Assembly (NCBI GenBank): GCA_963732925.1
Contig: CAVTBJ010000012.1
Span: forward strand, 434,001-498,000
Source of the DNA: DASZRZ01 sp963732925
GTDB lineage: Bacteria; Acidobacteriota; Terriglobia; Terriglobales; Acidobacteriaceae
DNA length: 64,000 bases
Reading direction: 5' to 3'
Of this stretch, positions 8,428-17,755 are shown one piece after another (position 1 is the stretch's first letter; every line of letters begins with the position of its first letter). The notes under the pieces are model-generated. The model was given only the letters and a program-made list of their open reading frames with translations, was not told where the DNA came from and ran no database searches. Made by a program: the position numbers and the translations under genes.

Positions 8428-10053
8428 TGCCCAATCGACCGAAACCTCTGGTGCTGGTGATTCTCGACGGCTGGGGCTATGCTGCCGCCGTCCGAAGTCC
8501 AATGCCATCTCGCTGGCCCGCAAGCCCAACTATGACCGGCTGCTGAGCGAATTCCCTAACACGCTGATTCATACCAGCGGACGCTATGTGGGCCTGCCCG
8601 ACGGGCAGATGGGCAACAGCGAGGTGGGCCACCTGAACATCGGCGCCGGGCGCGTGGTGTACATGGACATCACGCGCATCGATCTGGCCATTCAGAACGG
8701 CGAGTTCTTCCAGAATCCCGTGCTGCTGGAAGCCATGAAGCAATGCGCGCACCGGGCGGGCGGCGGCTGCACCTGTTCGGGCTGCTGTCCGACGGCGGCG
8801 TGCACTCGCACATCAAGCATCTGTTTGCCCTGCTGCGCATGGCCAAGGAGAACGGCGTGGACCGCATCTTCGTCCATTGCTTCATGGACGGGCGCGACAC
8901 GCTGCCCACCTCCGGCGCAGGCTACGTGGAGCAGTTGCAGCGCAAGATGCGCGAGTACAACACCGGCAAGATGGCCAGCGTCAGCGGGCGCTACTACGCC
9001 ATGGACCGCGACCGGCGCTGGGAGCGCGAGGCAAGGCTTCCATGCCATGGCGCTGGGCAACGGCGAGGCGGGGCATTACGTCGACCCGGTGCAGGGCATC
9101 AAGGATTCCTACAATCGCGGCGTCACCGACGAGTTCATCGTGCCGTTTGTCTGTGTGGACAACCGCGGCGAGCCGCTGGCTACGATCCGCGACGAGGATG
9201 TCCTGCATCTGCTTCAACTTCCGCGCCGACCGGGCGCGGCAGATTACGCGCGTGCTGGCGCGGGAATCGGGGACTTCACGCCCCAGGGAGGCCGCGACCT
9301 GCCGGATGCCGAGGCGCTGGATGCGACGATTCCGCGCGACCGCCTGCCCCGCAACCTGAACTACGTGTGCATGACGCGCTACGACAAGCAGTTCACGCTG
9401 CCGGTCGTGATTCCTCCGGAGTCGCTGGACAACATTCTGGCCAACGTGATGGCCAAGGCCAATCTGCGGAACCTGCGCGTGGCGGAAACCGAGAAGTACG
9501 CGCACGTGACGTACTTCTTCAATGGCGGCGTGGAGCAGCCGTTCCCCGGCGAAGAGCGCGAGATGGTGCCTTCGCCCAAGGTGGCCACCTACGATCTGAA
9601 GCCGGAGATGAGCGCGGCAGGGAATTGCCGACACCGTGGTCAAGCGATCGAAAAGGGCAGCTTTGACGTGATCATCGTGAACTTCGCCAACGCCGACATG
9701 GTGGGGCACTCCGGCAAGATTCCTCCCACGGTCAAGGCAGTCGAGGCAGTGGATGCGAACCTGGGACGGATTTACCAGGCCGTGCGCGCAGCAGGGCGGG
9801 GCGCTGCTGGTCACCGCGGACCACGGCAACGCCGAGCAGATGATCGATCCGGCTACGCGGCGGGCCGCATACCGCGCATACGACGAATCCCGGTGCCTTT
9901 CATCCTTGCCATGCAGAACGGTTTCCGCTTGCGCTCCGATGGGGCATTGCAGGATATTTCTCCCACGGTGCTCAGTGTGTTGGGACTTCCCAGCCGCAGC
10001 AGATGACGGGGCACGACCTGCGGGTTCCGCTGGTCCCGGAGGGAAAAAGCTAA
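8427..10053 (+). CDS. gpmI: 2,3-bisphosphoglycerate-independent phosphoglycerate mutase (multiple frameshifts)
   Basis: Mn-dependent phosphoglycerate mutase of the alkaline phosphatase superfamily, the glycolytic step before enolase. It starts at the ATG overlapping the enolase stop and reads LVLVILDGWGY. The phosphoserine site is GNSEVGHLNIGAGR. Further blocks are FVHCFMDGRDT, SGRYYAMDRDRRWER, NLNYVCMTRYDKQF, FFNGGVEQPFPGE, NFANADMVGHSG and the metal site TADHGNAEQM. The C-terminus is QQMTGHDLRVPL, in a different frame from the preceding DISPTVLSVLGLP. At least seven indels (near 8490, 8740, 9035, 9200, 9620, 9795 and 9985) are needed, yet the conserved sequence is complete. Confidence 0.9.
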
Positions 10054-10106
10054 CACGAAGGGCACGCAGAGACCACAAAGGCACAAACAACGCGAGCCGC
10101 GGAGGA

Positions 10107-10126
10107 GGCGGACGAAGGCGTCCGCC
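10107..10126. repeat. Hairpin repeat, copy 2 (GGCGGAC...GTCCGCC)
   Basis: Second copy of the palindromic element at 7026-7045, here with loop GAAGGC. It sits between the convergent gpmI and aldehyde dehydrogenase genes and could act as a transcription stop for both. Confidence 0.6.
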
Positions 10127-10141
10127 CCTGCCTGTTTCGTT

Positions 10142-11604
10142 CTAATACTTCAGGTACACGGTTTTGTAGTCGCTGTAGAAGTCCAGCGCAGTCTGCCCTT
10201 GTTCCTTGGGACCGAAGCTGGAGCCTTTGGTGCCTCCGAAGGGAAGCTGATACTCCACGCCGGCGCTGGGCAGGTTCACGGTAAGCAGCCCGGCTTCCAT
10301 GCCGTAAACATACTCGAACACGCGGGACAGATTGTTGGTCTGGATGGACGCGGAGAGGCCGAAGGGCGTGTTGTTGGCCATGCGCATGGCGTCTTCGAAA
10401 TTTTTGGCACGCATCACGGCCAATACCGGCCCGAAGATTTCTTCCTTGGCGATCACCATGTCTTCGGTGACATCGGCGAACACGGTGGGCTCAACGAAGT
10501 AGCCTTTGTCGTAGGCTCCGCCTTTCAGCCGGTTGCCGCCCAGCTTGGGCTGGCCGGCTTCCTTCTTGCCGATTTCGAGATAGCGGAGCACGGTATCCAT
10601 CTGGCCCTGATCGATGCAGGGGCCGATGTTGACGCCGGGATCCATGCCGTTGCCGACCTTCAGTTGCTTGGTCCGCTCGACGATGGCGGCGAGGAATTTG
10701 TCGTAGATGGCGTCCTCGACGATGACGCGGCTGGTGGCGGTGCACTTCTGGCCGGTGGAGAAGAACGCGGCATTGAGTGTGTTCTCGACGGCGGTGGCGA
10801 GGGTGGCATCGGCCAGAACGATGGTGGGATTCTTGCCGCCCATTTCGAGCTGGATTCGCAGCCTGCGGCGGGAAGCGTGCTGGTGCAGCCAGTCGCCAAT
10901 CTCGCAGGAGCCGGTGAACGATATGGCCTTGAGCGGCTTGGCGTTGACCAGGGCCTCTCCCAGTTCGCCTCCCGAGCCGGAAACGAAGTTGACGACGCCC
11001 TTGGGGATGCCGGCTTCATGGAGCGCTTCCACAATCCGCCAGGCGCTGAGCGGGGCGGCGGAAGCGGGCTTGAGCACGACGGTGTTGCCGCAGATGAGCG
11101 CGGGGCAAGTTTCCAGGTGGGAATGGCGCTGGGGAAGTTCCAGGGCGTAATGAGTCCCACGACGCCGATGGGCTTGCGAATGGCGAACATGTGGACGCGG
11201 TCACGCTCGGAAGGCACGACCGCACCGGGCATGCGGGAACCTTCTCCCGCGAAGTAGCGCAGGATGTTGATGCTGCGCCGCACTTCGCCCTTGGCCTCGG
11301 GTAGGGTCTTGCCTTCCTCGCGGGTCATGTCCTCGGAAATCTGCTCGAAGCGCTGATCGAGCAGGTCGGCTGCTTTGTAAAGAATGTTGCCGCGCGCCGG
11401 AGCGGACATTCCCGCCCAGCCCGGCAAGGCGCGGCTTCCGCGGCCGCGGCTCGCGTCGACGTCATCCGCTTTGGCCTTGCTGAAGACTCCGACTACTTCA
11501 CCGGTGTTGGCTGGATTGCGGACTTCGAAGGTGGCGCCGGAATCGACCCACTCTCCGTTGATATAGTTTCCAAATCGGGTTGCGCTGGTGGTGGCTGTAT
11601 TCAC
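10142..11604 (-). CDS. Aldehyde dehydrogenase, probable 2,5-dioxopentanoate (alpha-ketoglutarate semialdehyde) dehydrogenase
   Basis: NAD(P)-dependent aldehyde dehydrogenase of about 487 residues. Visible are NYINGEWVDSGATFEV at the N-terminus, PWNFPSAIPTWKLAP, FTGSCEIG (cofactor loop), LEMGGKNPTIVLADA (general base Glu) and FFSTGQKCTATSR with the catalytic Cys. The C-terminus has EEIFGPVLAV and PFGGTKGSSFGPKEQG. The GQxCTATSR form is typical of the ketoglutarate-semialdehyde group, and neighbouring sugar-acid genes agree. Start is the GTG at 11602-11604 behind an AGGAGAT ribosome-binding site. A frame change near 11090-11110 separates the two halves, and a compensated pair lies near 11440-11460. 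Confidence 0.85.
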
Positions 11605-11828
11605 TGGATCATCTCCTGAGCGCTGATGGGATTCAATGACTGCACCGCTGCCGGGCATTCCGGCGCGAAGGCGCGAACCTCCCATGGTATAACGAAACCT
11701 CGATTTCGGTCTGCCGGGCAGAGCGGGATTCCACGATCCCATGCATTCCTTGTCCGGAAGGACGCACCCCATAAAATGCGGGTTGCGGAAAAATCCACTT
11801 CAAAGAACCGACCTGAAGGAGAACCACT

Positions 11829-12690
11829 TTGCAACGTGTCGCTCTACTGGGTTTGGGAGTGATGGGCTGCGGGATGGCGGGCCAGCTGCTGAAAGCCGGC
11901 TTCCCGTTGACGGTTTACAACCGCACCGCGGAGCGGGCAAAGCCCCTGGAGCAGCAAGGAGCGAAAGTTGCTTCCTCTCCGCGGGAGGCGGCGAAAGATG
12001 CCGACGTAATTCTTGCCATGGTGGCGGACGACAATGTTTCGCGCGAGATCTGGCTGGGAGACGAAGGGGCGCTGCGCGGCGCCAAGCCCGGCGCGATTGC
12101 CATCGAGTGCAGCACGCTTTCGCCGGACTGGGTTCGCGAGCTGGCGCAGGCGGCCAAGGAGCACGGCTGCGAGTTCCTGGATGCGCCTGTGACGGGAAGC
12201 AAACCTCAGGCCGCGAATGGCGAGCTTCTTTTTCTGGCGGGCGGCGAGGCGGCCGCTGCTAGAGCGCGCGCGTCCGGTGCTGAAGGTGATGAGTCGCGAC
12301 ATCGTGCACGCGGGACCCACGGGCAGCGGCGCACTGGTGAAGTTAATGAACAATTACCTGTGCGCCGTGCAGACGGCGAGCCTGGCGGAAGCCGTCAGCG
12401 TGCTCGAGCGCGGCGGCCTCGACGCGGACAAGGCGCTGGAAGTGCTGAAGAATGGAGCTCCCGGTAGTCCGCTGGTGAAGACAGTCGCGGCACGGATGGC
12501 GGCGCGGCAGTACGACGTGAATTTCATGCTGCAGCTCATGCGCAAGGACCTGGGATACGCTACCGCAGCGGCCAAAACACAAGGCGTGGAGTTCGAAACC
12601 GGCGCCGGGGCGCTGAAGCTGTTCGAACGCGCCCTGGAAAAGGGCTTGGGGCAGAAGGACTTTTCCTCGATTGTGGAGGCGCTGCGGTGA
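11829..12690 (+). CDS. Beta-hydroxyacid dehydrogenase (3-hydroxyisobutyrate dehydrogenase / tartronate semialdehyde reductase family)
   Basis: NAD(P)-dependent short hydroxyacid oxidoreductase of about 287 residues. The N-terminus has the Rossmann motif LLGLGVMGCGMA (residues 6-17) followed by NRTAERA. The substrate loop is LDAPVTGSKPQA. The catalytic-lysine region, HAGPTGSGALVKLMNNYL, lies after a one-base shift near 12250-12290. Start is TTG at 11829 with AAGGAGA upstream; no better ATG agrees with the homology. The stop overlaps the next gene's GTG (GTGA). With its neighbours it probably works on a sugar-acid semialdehyde, but the exact substrate is not visible. Confidence 0.85.
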
Positions 12691-13683
12691 GACTGATTCA
12701 GTTGCAGAACCGGGCCGGCCTGCGCCGCGTGGGCGTGGTGGAAGAGCCGAACCTCCAGTTTCTGGAGGGCTGCGCCTCCATCTACGAACTGGCGCAACAG
12801 GCTCTAGCCGCCGGAGGCGGGCTACAGGAGTTCGCCCGCAATCACATCTCGCAGAGAAGCGGTGGCCTATGACGCGATTTACCAGGGGCGCTCGGAGTGG
12901 AAGATCCTGCCGGCGGCGGATTTTCCGCAGGAACCATCGCGCTGCCTGATCAGCGGCACAGGCCTGACCCACCGCAAAAGCGCGCAGAACCGGCAGGCCA
13001 TGCACGCTGCCGATGCCGCGCCGACCGACAGCATGCGCATGTATGAGTGGGGCGTGGAGGGAGGCCGACCGCCAGCGGGCGAGATTGGAGTGGCGCCGGA
13101 ATGGTTTTACAAGGGCTGCGGAACCGTTCTGCGGGCGCACGGCGAGCCGCTGGAAGTTCCTCCGCACGCGGAGGATGGCGGAGAAGAACCGGAGATCGCG
13201 GGCGTTTACCTGATCGACGAGGGCGGCGTGCCCCGCCGAATTGGCATGGCCATCGGCAACGAGTTTTCCGATCACATCTTCGAAAAGAAGAACTACCTCT
13301 ATCTGGCGTTTTCCAAATTGATGCCGTGCTCCATCGGTCCGGAACTGGTACTGGACGCTGATTTCGGCATGGTGACGGGAGAGGTGCGCATTGAGCGCCA
13401 CGGCCAGCGTTTGTGGTCGAAGCAGATCTGCACCGGCGATGAGGCCATGTGCCATAGCCTAGCAAACCTGGAGCACCACCACTTCAAGCACGCGGCGCAC
13501 CGTCGTCCCGGCGATCTGCATATCCACTTTGTGGGCACGGACGGGTTCAGCTTCGGGGAGGGAATCCTGTTACAGGACGGCGACGTGATGCAGGTTGGGT
13601 TTGCCGGATTCGGCCGCCCGCTGCGCAACCCGGTTTCGGTGAATCGCTCGGCGAAGAAAAACTTCGCGGCCATTCCGTTGTAA
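12687..13683 (+). CDS. AraD1/GguC-type FAH-superfamily protein (frameshifted)
   Basis: Member of the fumarylacetoacetate hydrolase superfamily, close to the AraD1/GguC group associated with 2-keto-3-deoxy sugar acids. The N-terminal piece starts MRLIQLQNRAGLRRVGVVEE. After a shift near 12860 it continues with CLISGTGLTHRKSA, PEWFYKGCGTVLRAHG, YLIDEGGVPRRIG, GNEFSDHIFEKKNYLYLAF, KLMPCSIGPEL and VGTDGFSFGEGI. The acidic EIAG and GNEFSDH residues are the likely metal ligands. Coupled by GTGA overlap to the dehydrogenase upstream and next to a semialdehyde dehydrogenase, it fits an oxidative pentose pathway. Dehydratase versus hydrolase activity cannot be decided here. Confidence 0.82.
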
Positions 13684-13717
13684 AGAGGGTTCCACCTCCC
13701 AGCAGGCTCAAAACCCA

Positions 13718-13792
13718 ATCGAACTACCTCAGCGGCTAAAGCCGCCATTTAGATTCGGCCATTCAACGCAGGCCTGAAAGGCCCGCGCCACG
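13718..13792 (+). repeat. Dispersed imperfect repeat, copy A
   Basis: An element containing the small palindrome GCGGCTAAAGCCGC, then CATTTAGATTC, ATTCAACGCA and GGCCTGAAAGGCC, ending GCGCCACG. It matches 17103-17174 in order and orientation with scattered differences. The two copies lie on either side of the beta-galactosidase gene. Confidence 0.65.
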
Positions 13793-13860
13793 GGGTTTGG
13801 GTGCTTTTAGCAACCTGCCCGGGAGCGTTCCGCAGAACTCCCCTGACAAACCTTGCAGCA

Positions 13861-16800
13861 TCATTTGGGTGCGACAGCCTGCAGGCGGAAGCGGTAGTCG
13901 TACTGCGTTGCCGGGAGCAGAAACTCCTGGTGCGGCAGGTCTCCCCAGCTGTTGTCGCCGCCAACTCCCATCTGGCGGTAGTCGAGGTTCACGGTGATGT
14001 CCTTGGAGAAAGCGATTTCGGACGGATGATTGTGGATCTCAAGTTGTTCCATGTGGAACGGCCAAGCGCTGAAGTAGAGCAGGGGAAGCCCGGTTGCCTT
14101 CAGCCCGAATCCATGATCGTCGGTAAAGCTCACCCAGCGCACGCCGGTGCGGTTGCCGGTTTCCTGGGGTTTGATGTAAGGGAACCACATTTTGTCGACG
14201 GTGTTCCGATAGAGTCCGACCGCCGCTCCAAGATTGCGGTCCCAGTAGTTCTCCTGCGGGCCGCGCCCGAACCAGGTCACGTTGCGCAGCGATCCCGGAA
14301 CGCGCATCTGCATGCCAAACCGTGGCATATCGATCAGGCCGGGGTCGCCGCCCTGGAATGCGCTCTCCACTTCGACCACCCCGCTGCCATGAACGGTGTA
14401 GACATTCGTCTGAGTTGAGTTGCCGGCGGGAAGGCTGGCGATTGCGGTCACTCTCACAGTGTTGGGCGCGACCTGCTCGGCGGTCACGCTGGTTACGGTT
14501 CGGTCCGGGCCGGCATTTTCCCAGATGCCCTGCCGCTCGGGCATGTGGTCGCCGCGGTCGTTGTCGGTTGGCGCCCGCCAGTAGTTCGGTTGCAGAGGAG
14601 CGGTGAGCAACTCCCTTCCGGCGACATGGTAGGACTCGAGCGCTCCATCCTTTTTTCCGATGCGAACGGAGAATTGGTCATTGGACACAACGAACGCGTT
14701 GGAGTTCCCGGTTAGCTTCACGTCCGGATCGCGGGAGAATCCCGGGCCCGCTGCCGCCGGGACGTGGTAGGGCATGGCAAATTGGTCCCAGGACATGACG
14801 TGGCCTTTCGGAGCCCAAGGCATGTCTTGCGCGAGGGCATAGGTCACGGTGAGAAAGTATTCGGCGGCTGGATCGAGCCTGGGTTGTTTGACATCGAGAG
14901 TGACGTCCTGAGAAGTGCCTGGCGCAACCTCGATGGCGGGAACGGCGCCGCTCTGGATTGCTTTTCCGTTTTCCTCGAGCACCCATGTACCGCGGACAAA
15001 ACTGAGGTCGCGGAAGTTGTACTTGTTACGGATGCGGACCTTGCCGGCGGTAAGGTCCACCGGTTCGACCTTGATGCTGGCGTACACCTTCTTTACCTCG
15101 GTGAGTCCGGGGTGGGGAGTGCGATCGGGCAAGACCAGGCCGTTGGTGCAGAAATTTCCGTCGTTGGGCATGTCGCCGAAGTCGCCGCCGTACGCCCAGA
15201 ACTGCTTGCCATTGGCGTCTTTCCTGCGAATGCCTTGATCGACCCAATCCCAGATAAAGCCACCGTGGGCCCAGGGCTCGGCTTCATAGACGTCCCAGTA
15301 CTGCTGCAGATTGCCGGTGCTGTTGCCCATGGCATGGGCGTATTCCAGCTGAAAAAACGGCCGCCCGTGGCCGTACTGGTTGTAGTAGCTGACGATATCC
15401 TGCGGCTTGGCGTACATGGGGGTGAGCGCGTCGCCATGAATGCTGTTGTTCGGCTCGTAGGTGAGGAAAAATTCGGGATGGTGAGTGTTCGCCCAGGCCT
15501 TGGCCGCGACAAAGTTGCGGCCGTAGCCGGCTTCATTTCCCATGGAAAAGCCGATGATGGAGGGGTGATTCTTGTCGCGCTCAATCATGCGGTGAACGCG
15601 CTCGACAAGGGCCGCCGTGTAGTCGTCGCTGTCGGAGATGCGCTGCTTGATATCTTTCCCGTAGCCATGGGACTCAATGTTGGCCTCGTCCAGGATGTAG
15701 AGGCCGTACTCGTCCGCCAGTTCATACCATTCGGGAACATTGGGATAATGGCTGGTGCGAACGGCGTTGATGTTGTTCTGCTTCATCAGCCTGATGTCCT
15801 GGATCAGCCGTTCGCGGGTCATCACCTGACCCAGGTCAGGATCATGCTCGTGACGGTCAACGCCTTTAATCATCAGCTTCCTGCCGTTGAACAGAATTTG
15901 ATCGCCCTTGATCTCCGACTGGCGGAAGCCGACCTTCCAGGGGATGATCTCGATGGTCTTGCCCTGAGCGTCTCTTAAAGTGATCAGTAATTGATACAGG
16001 TTAGGCACCTCCGCCGACCACTTCTGCGGGTTGCTGACGGGTTGATCGAACTCCAGGGACGATTCCTGGTCCTTGGCGACGCCAACCTTCCTGACCAGGG
16101 GCGTGAATACGGGATTACCGGCTGCGTCCAGTAGCTTTGCCTCGACTGCCGCACCTTCCGCCTGGAGCCCGAGATTGCGAACACTGACCCGCAACTTGAG
16201 AGTCGCATCGTGGTAGCGGGCGTCGAACGGCGTCAGAACCTGGAAATCGCGCACGTAAAGCGGCGCTCGGGAAACCAGCGTGACATTGCGGAAGATGCCG
16301 CTCATGCGCCAGAAGTCCTGGTCTTCCATGTAGCTGCCGTCGCACCAGCGGTAGACCTCAACGGCGATTACGTTTCTGCCGGGGTGGAGAAGCCTGGAGA
16401 TGTTGAACTCGGCGGGCAGGCGGCTGTCCTGGCTGTAGCCGGCCTTCTCTCCGTTGATCCAAACATAGAATGCGGAGTTGACGCCGTCGAACACCAGAAA
16501 CGTCTGCCGCCCATTCCAACCGGCCGGAAGCGTGAACTCACGGCGATACGACCCGACGGGATCGCGCTCGTTGTAAGCAGTCCAGGAGTGGTCGTCGGGA
16601 GCCTCCATTACGAAGGGGGCGTCCCTCTTGAAGGGATAGATAATGTTGGTGTAGATGGGCGTGCCGTATCCCTGCATTTCCCAGTTGGAGGGAACGGGAA
16701 TTTCTTTCCACGAGCTGACGTCATAAGCGGGCTTGTAGAAATCGGCGGGCCGCAACTCGGGGCTCTTGACCCAGTGAAATTTCCACATGCCGTTCAAGGA

Positions 16801-17016
16801 TTGAATCCAGGGCGAGGACATGCGCTGGCCATGGCGCGCGGACGTTTCCGTGGGAAAGGGCGTGAACGTGGCATGCGGTGCTTCTTTGTTGATGCCAAAC
16901 ACCTGGGGATTTTCCCAGTCGGGCGCTGCCTGGGATTCGGTCTGAGCGAAAGTGCCGGCTACCACCAGCGGAAGACAGATCAAGAGCATAAAAAACCGAA
17001 GGATAAGTCTTCTCAT
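13861..17016 (-). CDS. Secreted beta-galactosidase, GH2 family (LacZ-like)
   Basis: A 1051-residue glycoside hydrolase, full length for the large GH2 enzymes. A Sec signal peptide (MRRLILRFFMLLICLPLVVAG, cut near TFAQ) predicts periplasmic or surface location, unlike cytosolic E. coli LacZ. Domain order is GH2 sugar-binding (PVPSNWEMQGYGTPIYTN), immunoglobulin-like, TIM barrel, second beta domain and small-chain domain (WRAPTDNDRGD, GRGPQENYWDR). The acid/base Glu is in SMGNEAGYG and the nucleophile Glu in FFQLEYAHAMGNS. It probably releases galactose from plant or microbial polysaccharides. Intact, with no frameshift. Related dispersed repeats flank it on both sides. Confidence 0.93.
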   Translation of the reverse strand: MRRLILRFFMLLICLPLVVAGTFAQTESQAAPDWENPQVFGINKEAPHATFTPFPTETSARHGQRMSSPWIQSLNGMWKFHWVKSPELRPADFYKPAYDVSSWKEIPVPSNWEMQGYGTPIYTNIIYPFKRDAPFVMEAPDDHSWTAYNERDPVGSYRREFTLPAGWNGRQTFLVFDGVNSAFYVWINGEKAGYSQDSRLPAEFNISRLLHPGRNVIAVEVYRWCDGSYMEDQDFWRMSGIFRNVTLVSRAPLYVRDFQVLTPFDARYHDATLKLRVSVRNLGLQAEGAAVEAKLLDAAGNPVFTPLVRKVGVAKDQESSLEFDQPVSNPQKWSAEVPNLYQLLITLRDAQGKTIEIIPWKVGFRQSEIKGDQILFNGRKLMIKGVDRHEHDPDLGQVMTRERLIQDIRLMKQNNINAVRTSHYPNVPEWYELADEYGLYILDEANIESHGYGKDIKQRISDSDDYTAALVERVHRMIERDKNHPSIIGFSMGNEAGYGRNFVAAKAWANTHHPEFFLTYEPNNSIHGDALTPMYAKPQDIVSYYNQYGHGRPFFQLEYAHAMGNSTGNLQQYWDVYEAEPWAHGGFIWDWVDQGIRRKDANGKQFWAYGGDFGDMPNDGNFCTNGLVLPDRTPHPGLTEVKKVYASIKVEPVDLTAGKVRIRNKYNFRDLSFVRGTWVLEENGKAIQSGAVPAIEVAPGTSQDVTLDVKQPRLDPAAEYFLTVTYALAQDMPWAPKGHVMSWDQFAMPYHVPAAAGPGFSRDPDVKLTGNSNAFVVSNDQFSVRIGKKDGALESYHVAGRELLTAPLQPNYWRAPTDNDRGDHMPERQGIWENAGPDRTVTSVTAEQVAPNTVRVTAIASLPAGNSTQTNVYTVHGSGVVEVESAFQGGDPGLIDMPRFGMQMRVPGSLRNVTWFGRGPQENYWDRNLGAAVGLYRNTVDKMWFPYIKPQETGNRTGVRWVSFTDDHGFGLKATGLPLLYFSAWPFHMEQLEIHNHPSEIAFSKDITVNLDYRQMGVGGDNSWGDLPHQEFLLPATQYDYRFRLQAVAPK

Positions 17017-17102
17017 GAATGTCGCCCAACTTAGATGTCGTCGATGTCGTCGAACTTAGCTTGTTGATCCTGGCTTGATTCCGCCGCTCAGCAGGTGCAC
17101 GA

Positions 17103-17174
17103 TTGAAGTACCTGAGTGGCTAAAGCCGCCATGTAGAATCAGGCGCTTAACGCAAGCTGAAGGCCTGCGCCACC
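17103..17174 (+). repeat. Dispersed imperfect repeat, copy B
   Basis: Matches copy A (13718-13792): it shares GGCTAAAGCCGCCAT, TAACGCAAGC and GGCCTGCGCCACC in the same order. It lies upstream of the beta-galactosidase start. Confidence 0.65.
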
Positions 17175-17200
17175 GATTCTTGAGGCCTTTCAGCATGCCG

Positions 17201-17638
17201 TCAGGGCCTCTCCCGGATCATGCGCAGGTAGGCAGGGCCGTCCTGCGGGATGCGCACCAGCCTGGCTTCGTCAGGTCCCGTCAGGTCAAGGCGGAATGTG
17301 ACCGGCGGGTCCGATGCGGTGTACGCGTGAGCCCGTTTGTGGCTCACCTGGAAGATGAGGCGCTTTCCGTTGAAACGCGTGTGGAACAGCGGCTCGGGAA
17401 CTCCGGGAGAGGAGGTGGGCGGCTTACCCGCCTCTTGCCGCATGAGGTAAAACAGAATGGCTCCCTGCAAAGGGCCGGCCTCATCGGTGAGGTTCAGGGT
17501 CACGGCGGGCAAGTTGCCGAGTTCGCCGTGCCAGATGCCGACGACGGCACGGTTACTTTGCCGGTTTTGCGCCGCGGCCAAGCCGGCAACCACCAAGAGC
17601 ACTACGAAGGCGATCAGCAGATTTCTTGGGCGTCTCAT
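17201..17638 (-). CDS. Small secreted protein of unknown function
   Basis: 145 residues with a clear signal peptide (LLIAFVVLLVVAGLAAAQ, cut after AAA or AQ). The mature part begins VVGIWHGELGNLPAVTLNL and alternates short beta-like stretches (GKRLIFQVSH, VTFRLDLTG), which suggests a small lipocalin-like or beta-sandwich fold. I recognise no catalytic motif. It lies between two secreted glycosidases on the same strand and may be an envelope accessory protein. Confidence 0.7.
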   Translation of the reverse strand: MRRPRNLLIAFVVLLVVAGLAAAQNRQSNRAVVGIWHGELGNLPAVTLNLTDEAGPLQGAILFYLMRQEAGKPPTSSPGVPEPLFHTRFNGKRLIFQVSHKRAHAYTASDPPVTFRLDLTGPDEARLVRIPQDGPAYLRMIRERP

Positions 17639-17755
17639 AACCCCCGCATCTTACTCCAACCCAACCGCCTTTAATCAACCAGCTCCAATTAAACCGGCTG
17701 CAATCAAACCGGGGCAAAGCATGTTGCATGCGGCGCCTGATAGCCAGGCGGAGCC

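Noticed and set aside
7106..10053. True decay of the glycolytic genes into pseudogenes
   Set aside because: All catalytic motifs persist and each break is one base; sequence error explains it better.
12343..13455. 370-codon minus-strand open frame under the AraD1-type gene
   Set aside because: No recognisable protein; the plus strand is conserved across one indel.
14764..15978. 404-codon plus-strand open frame opposite the beta-galactosidase
   Set aside because: Antisense shadow of a high-GC gene; the minus-strand frame carries full GH2 motifs and this one shows none.
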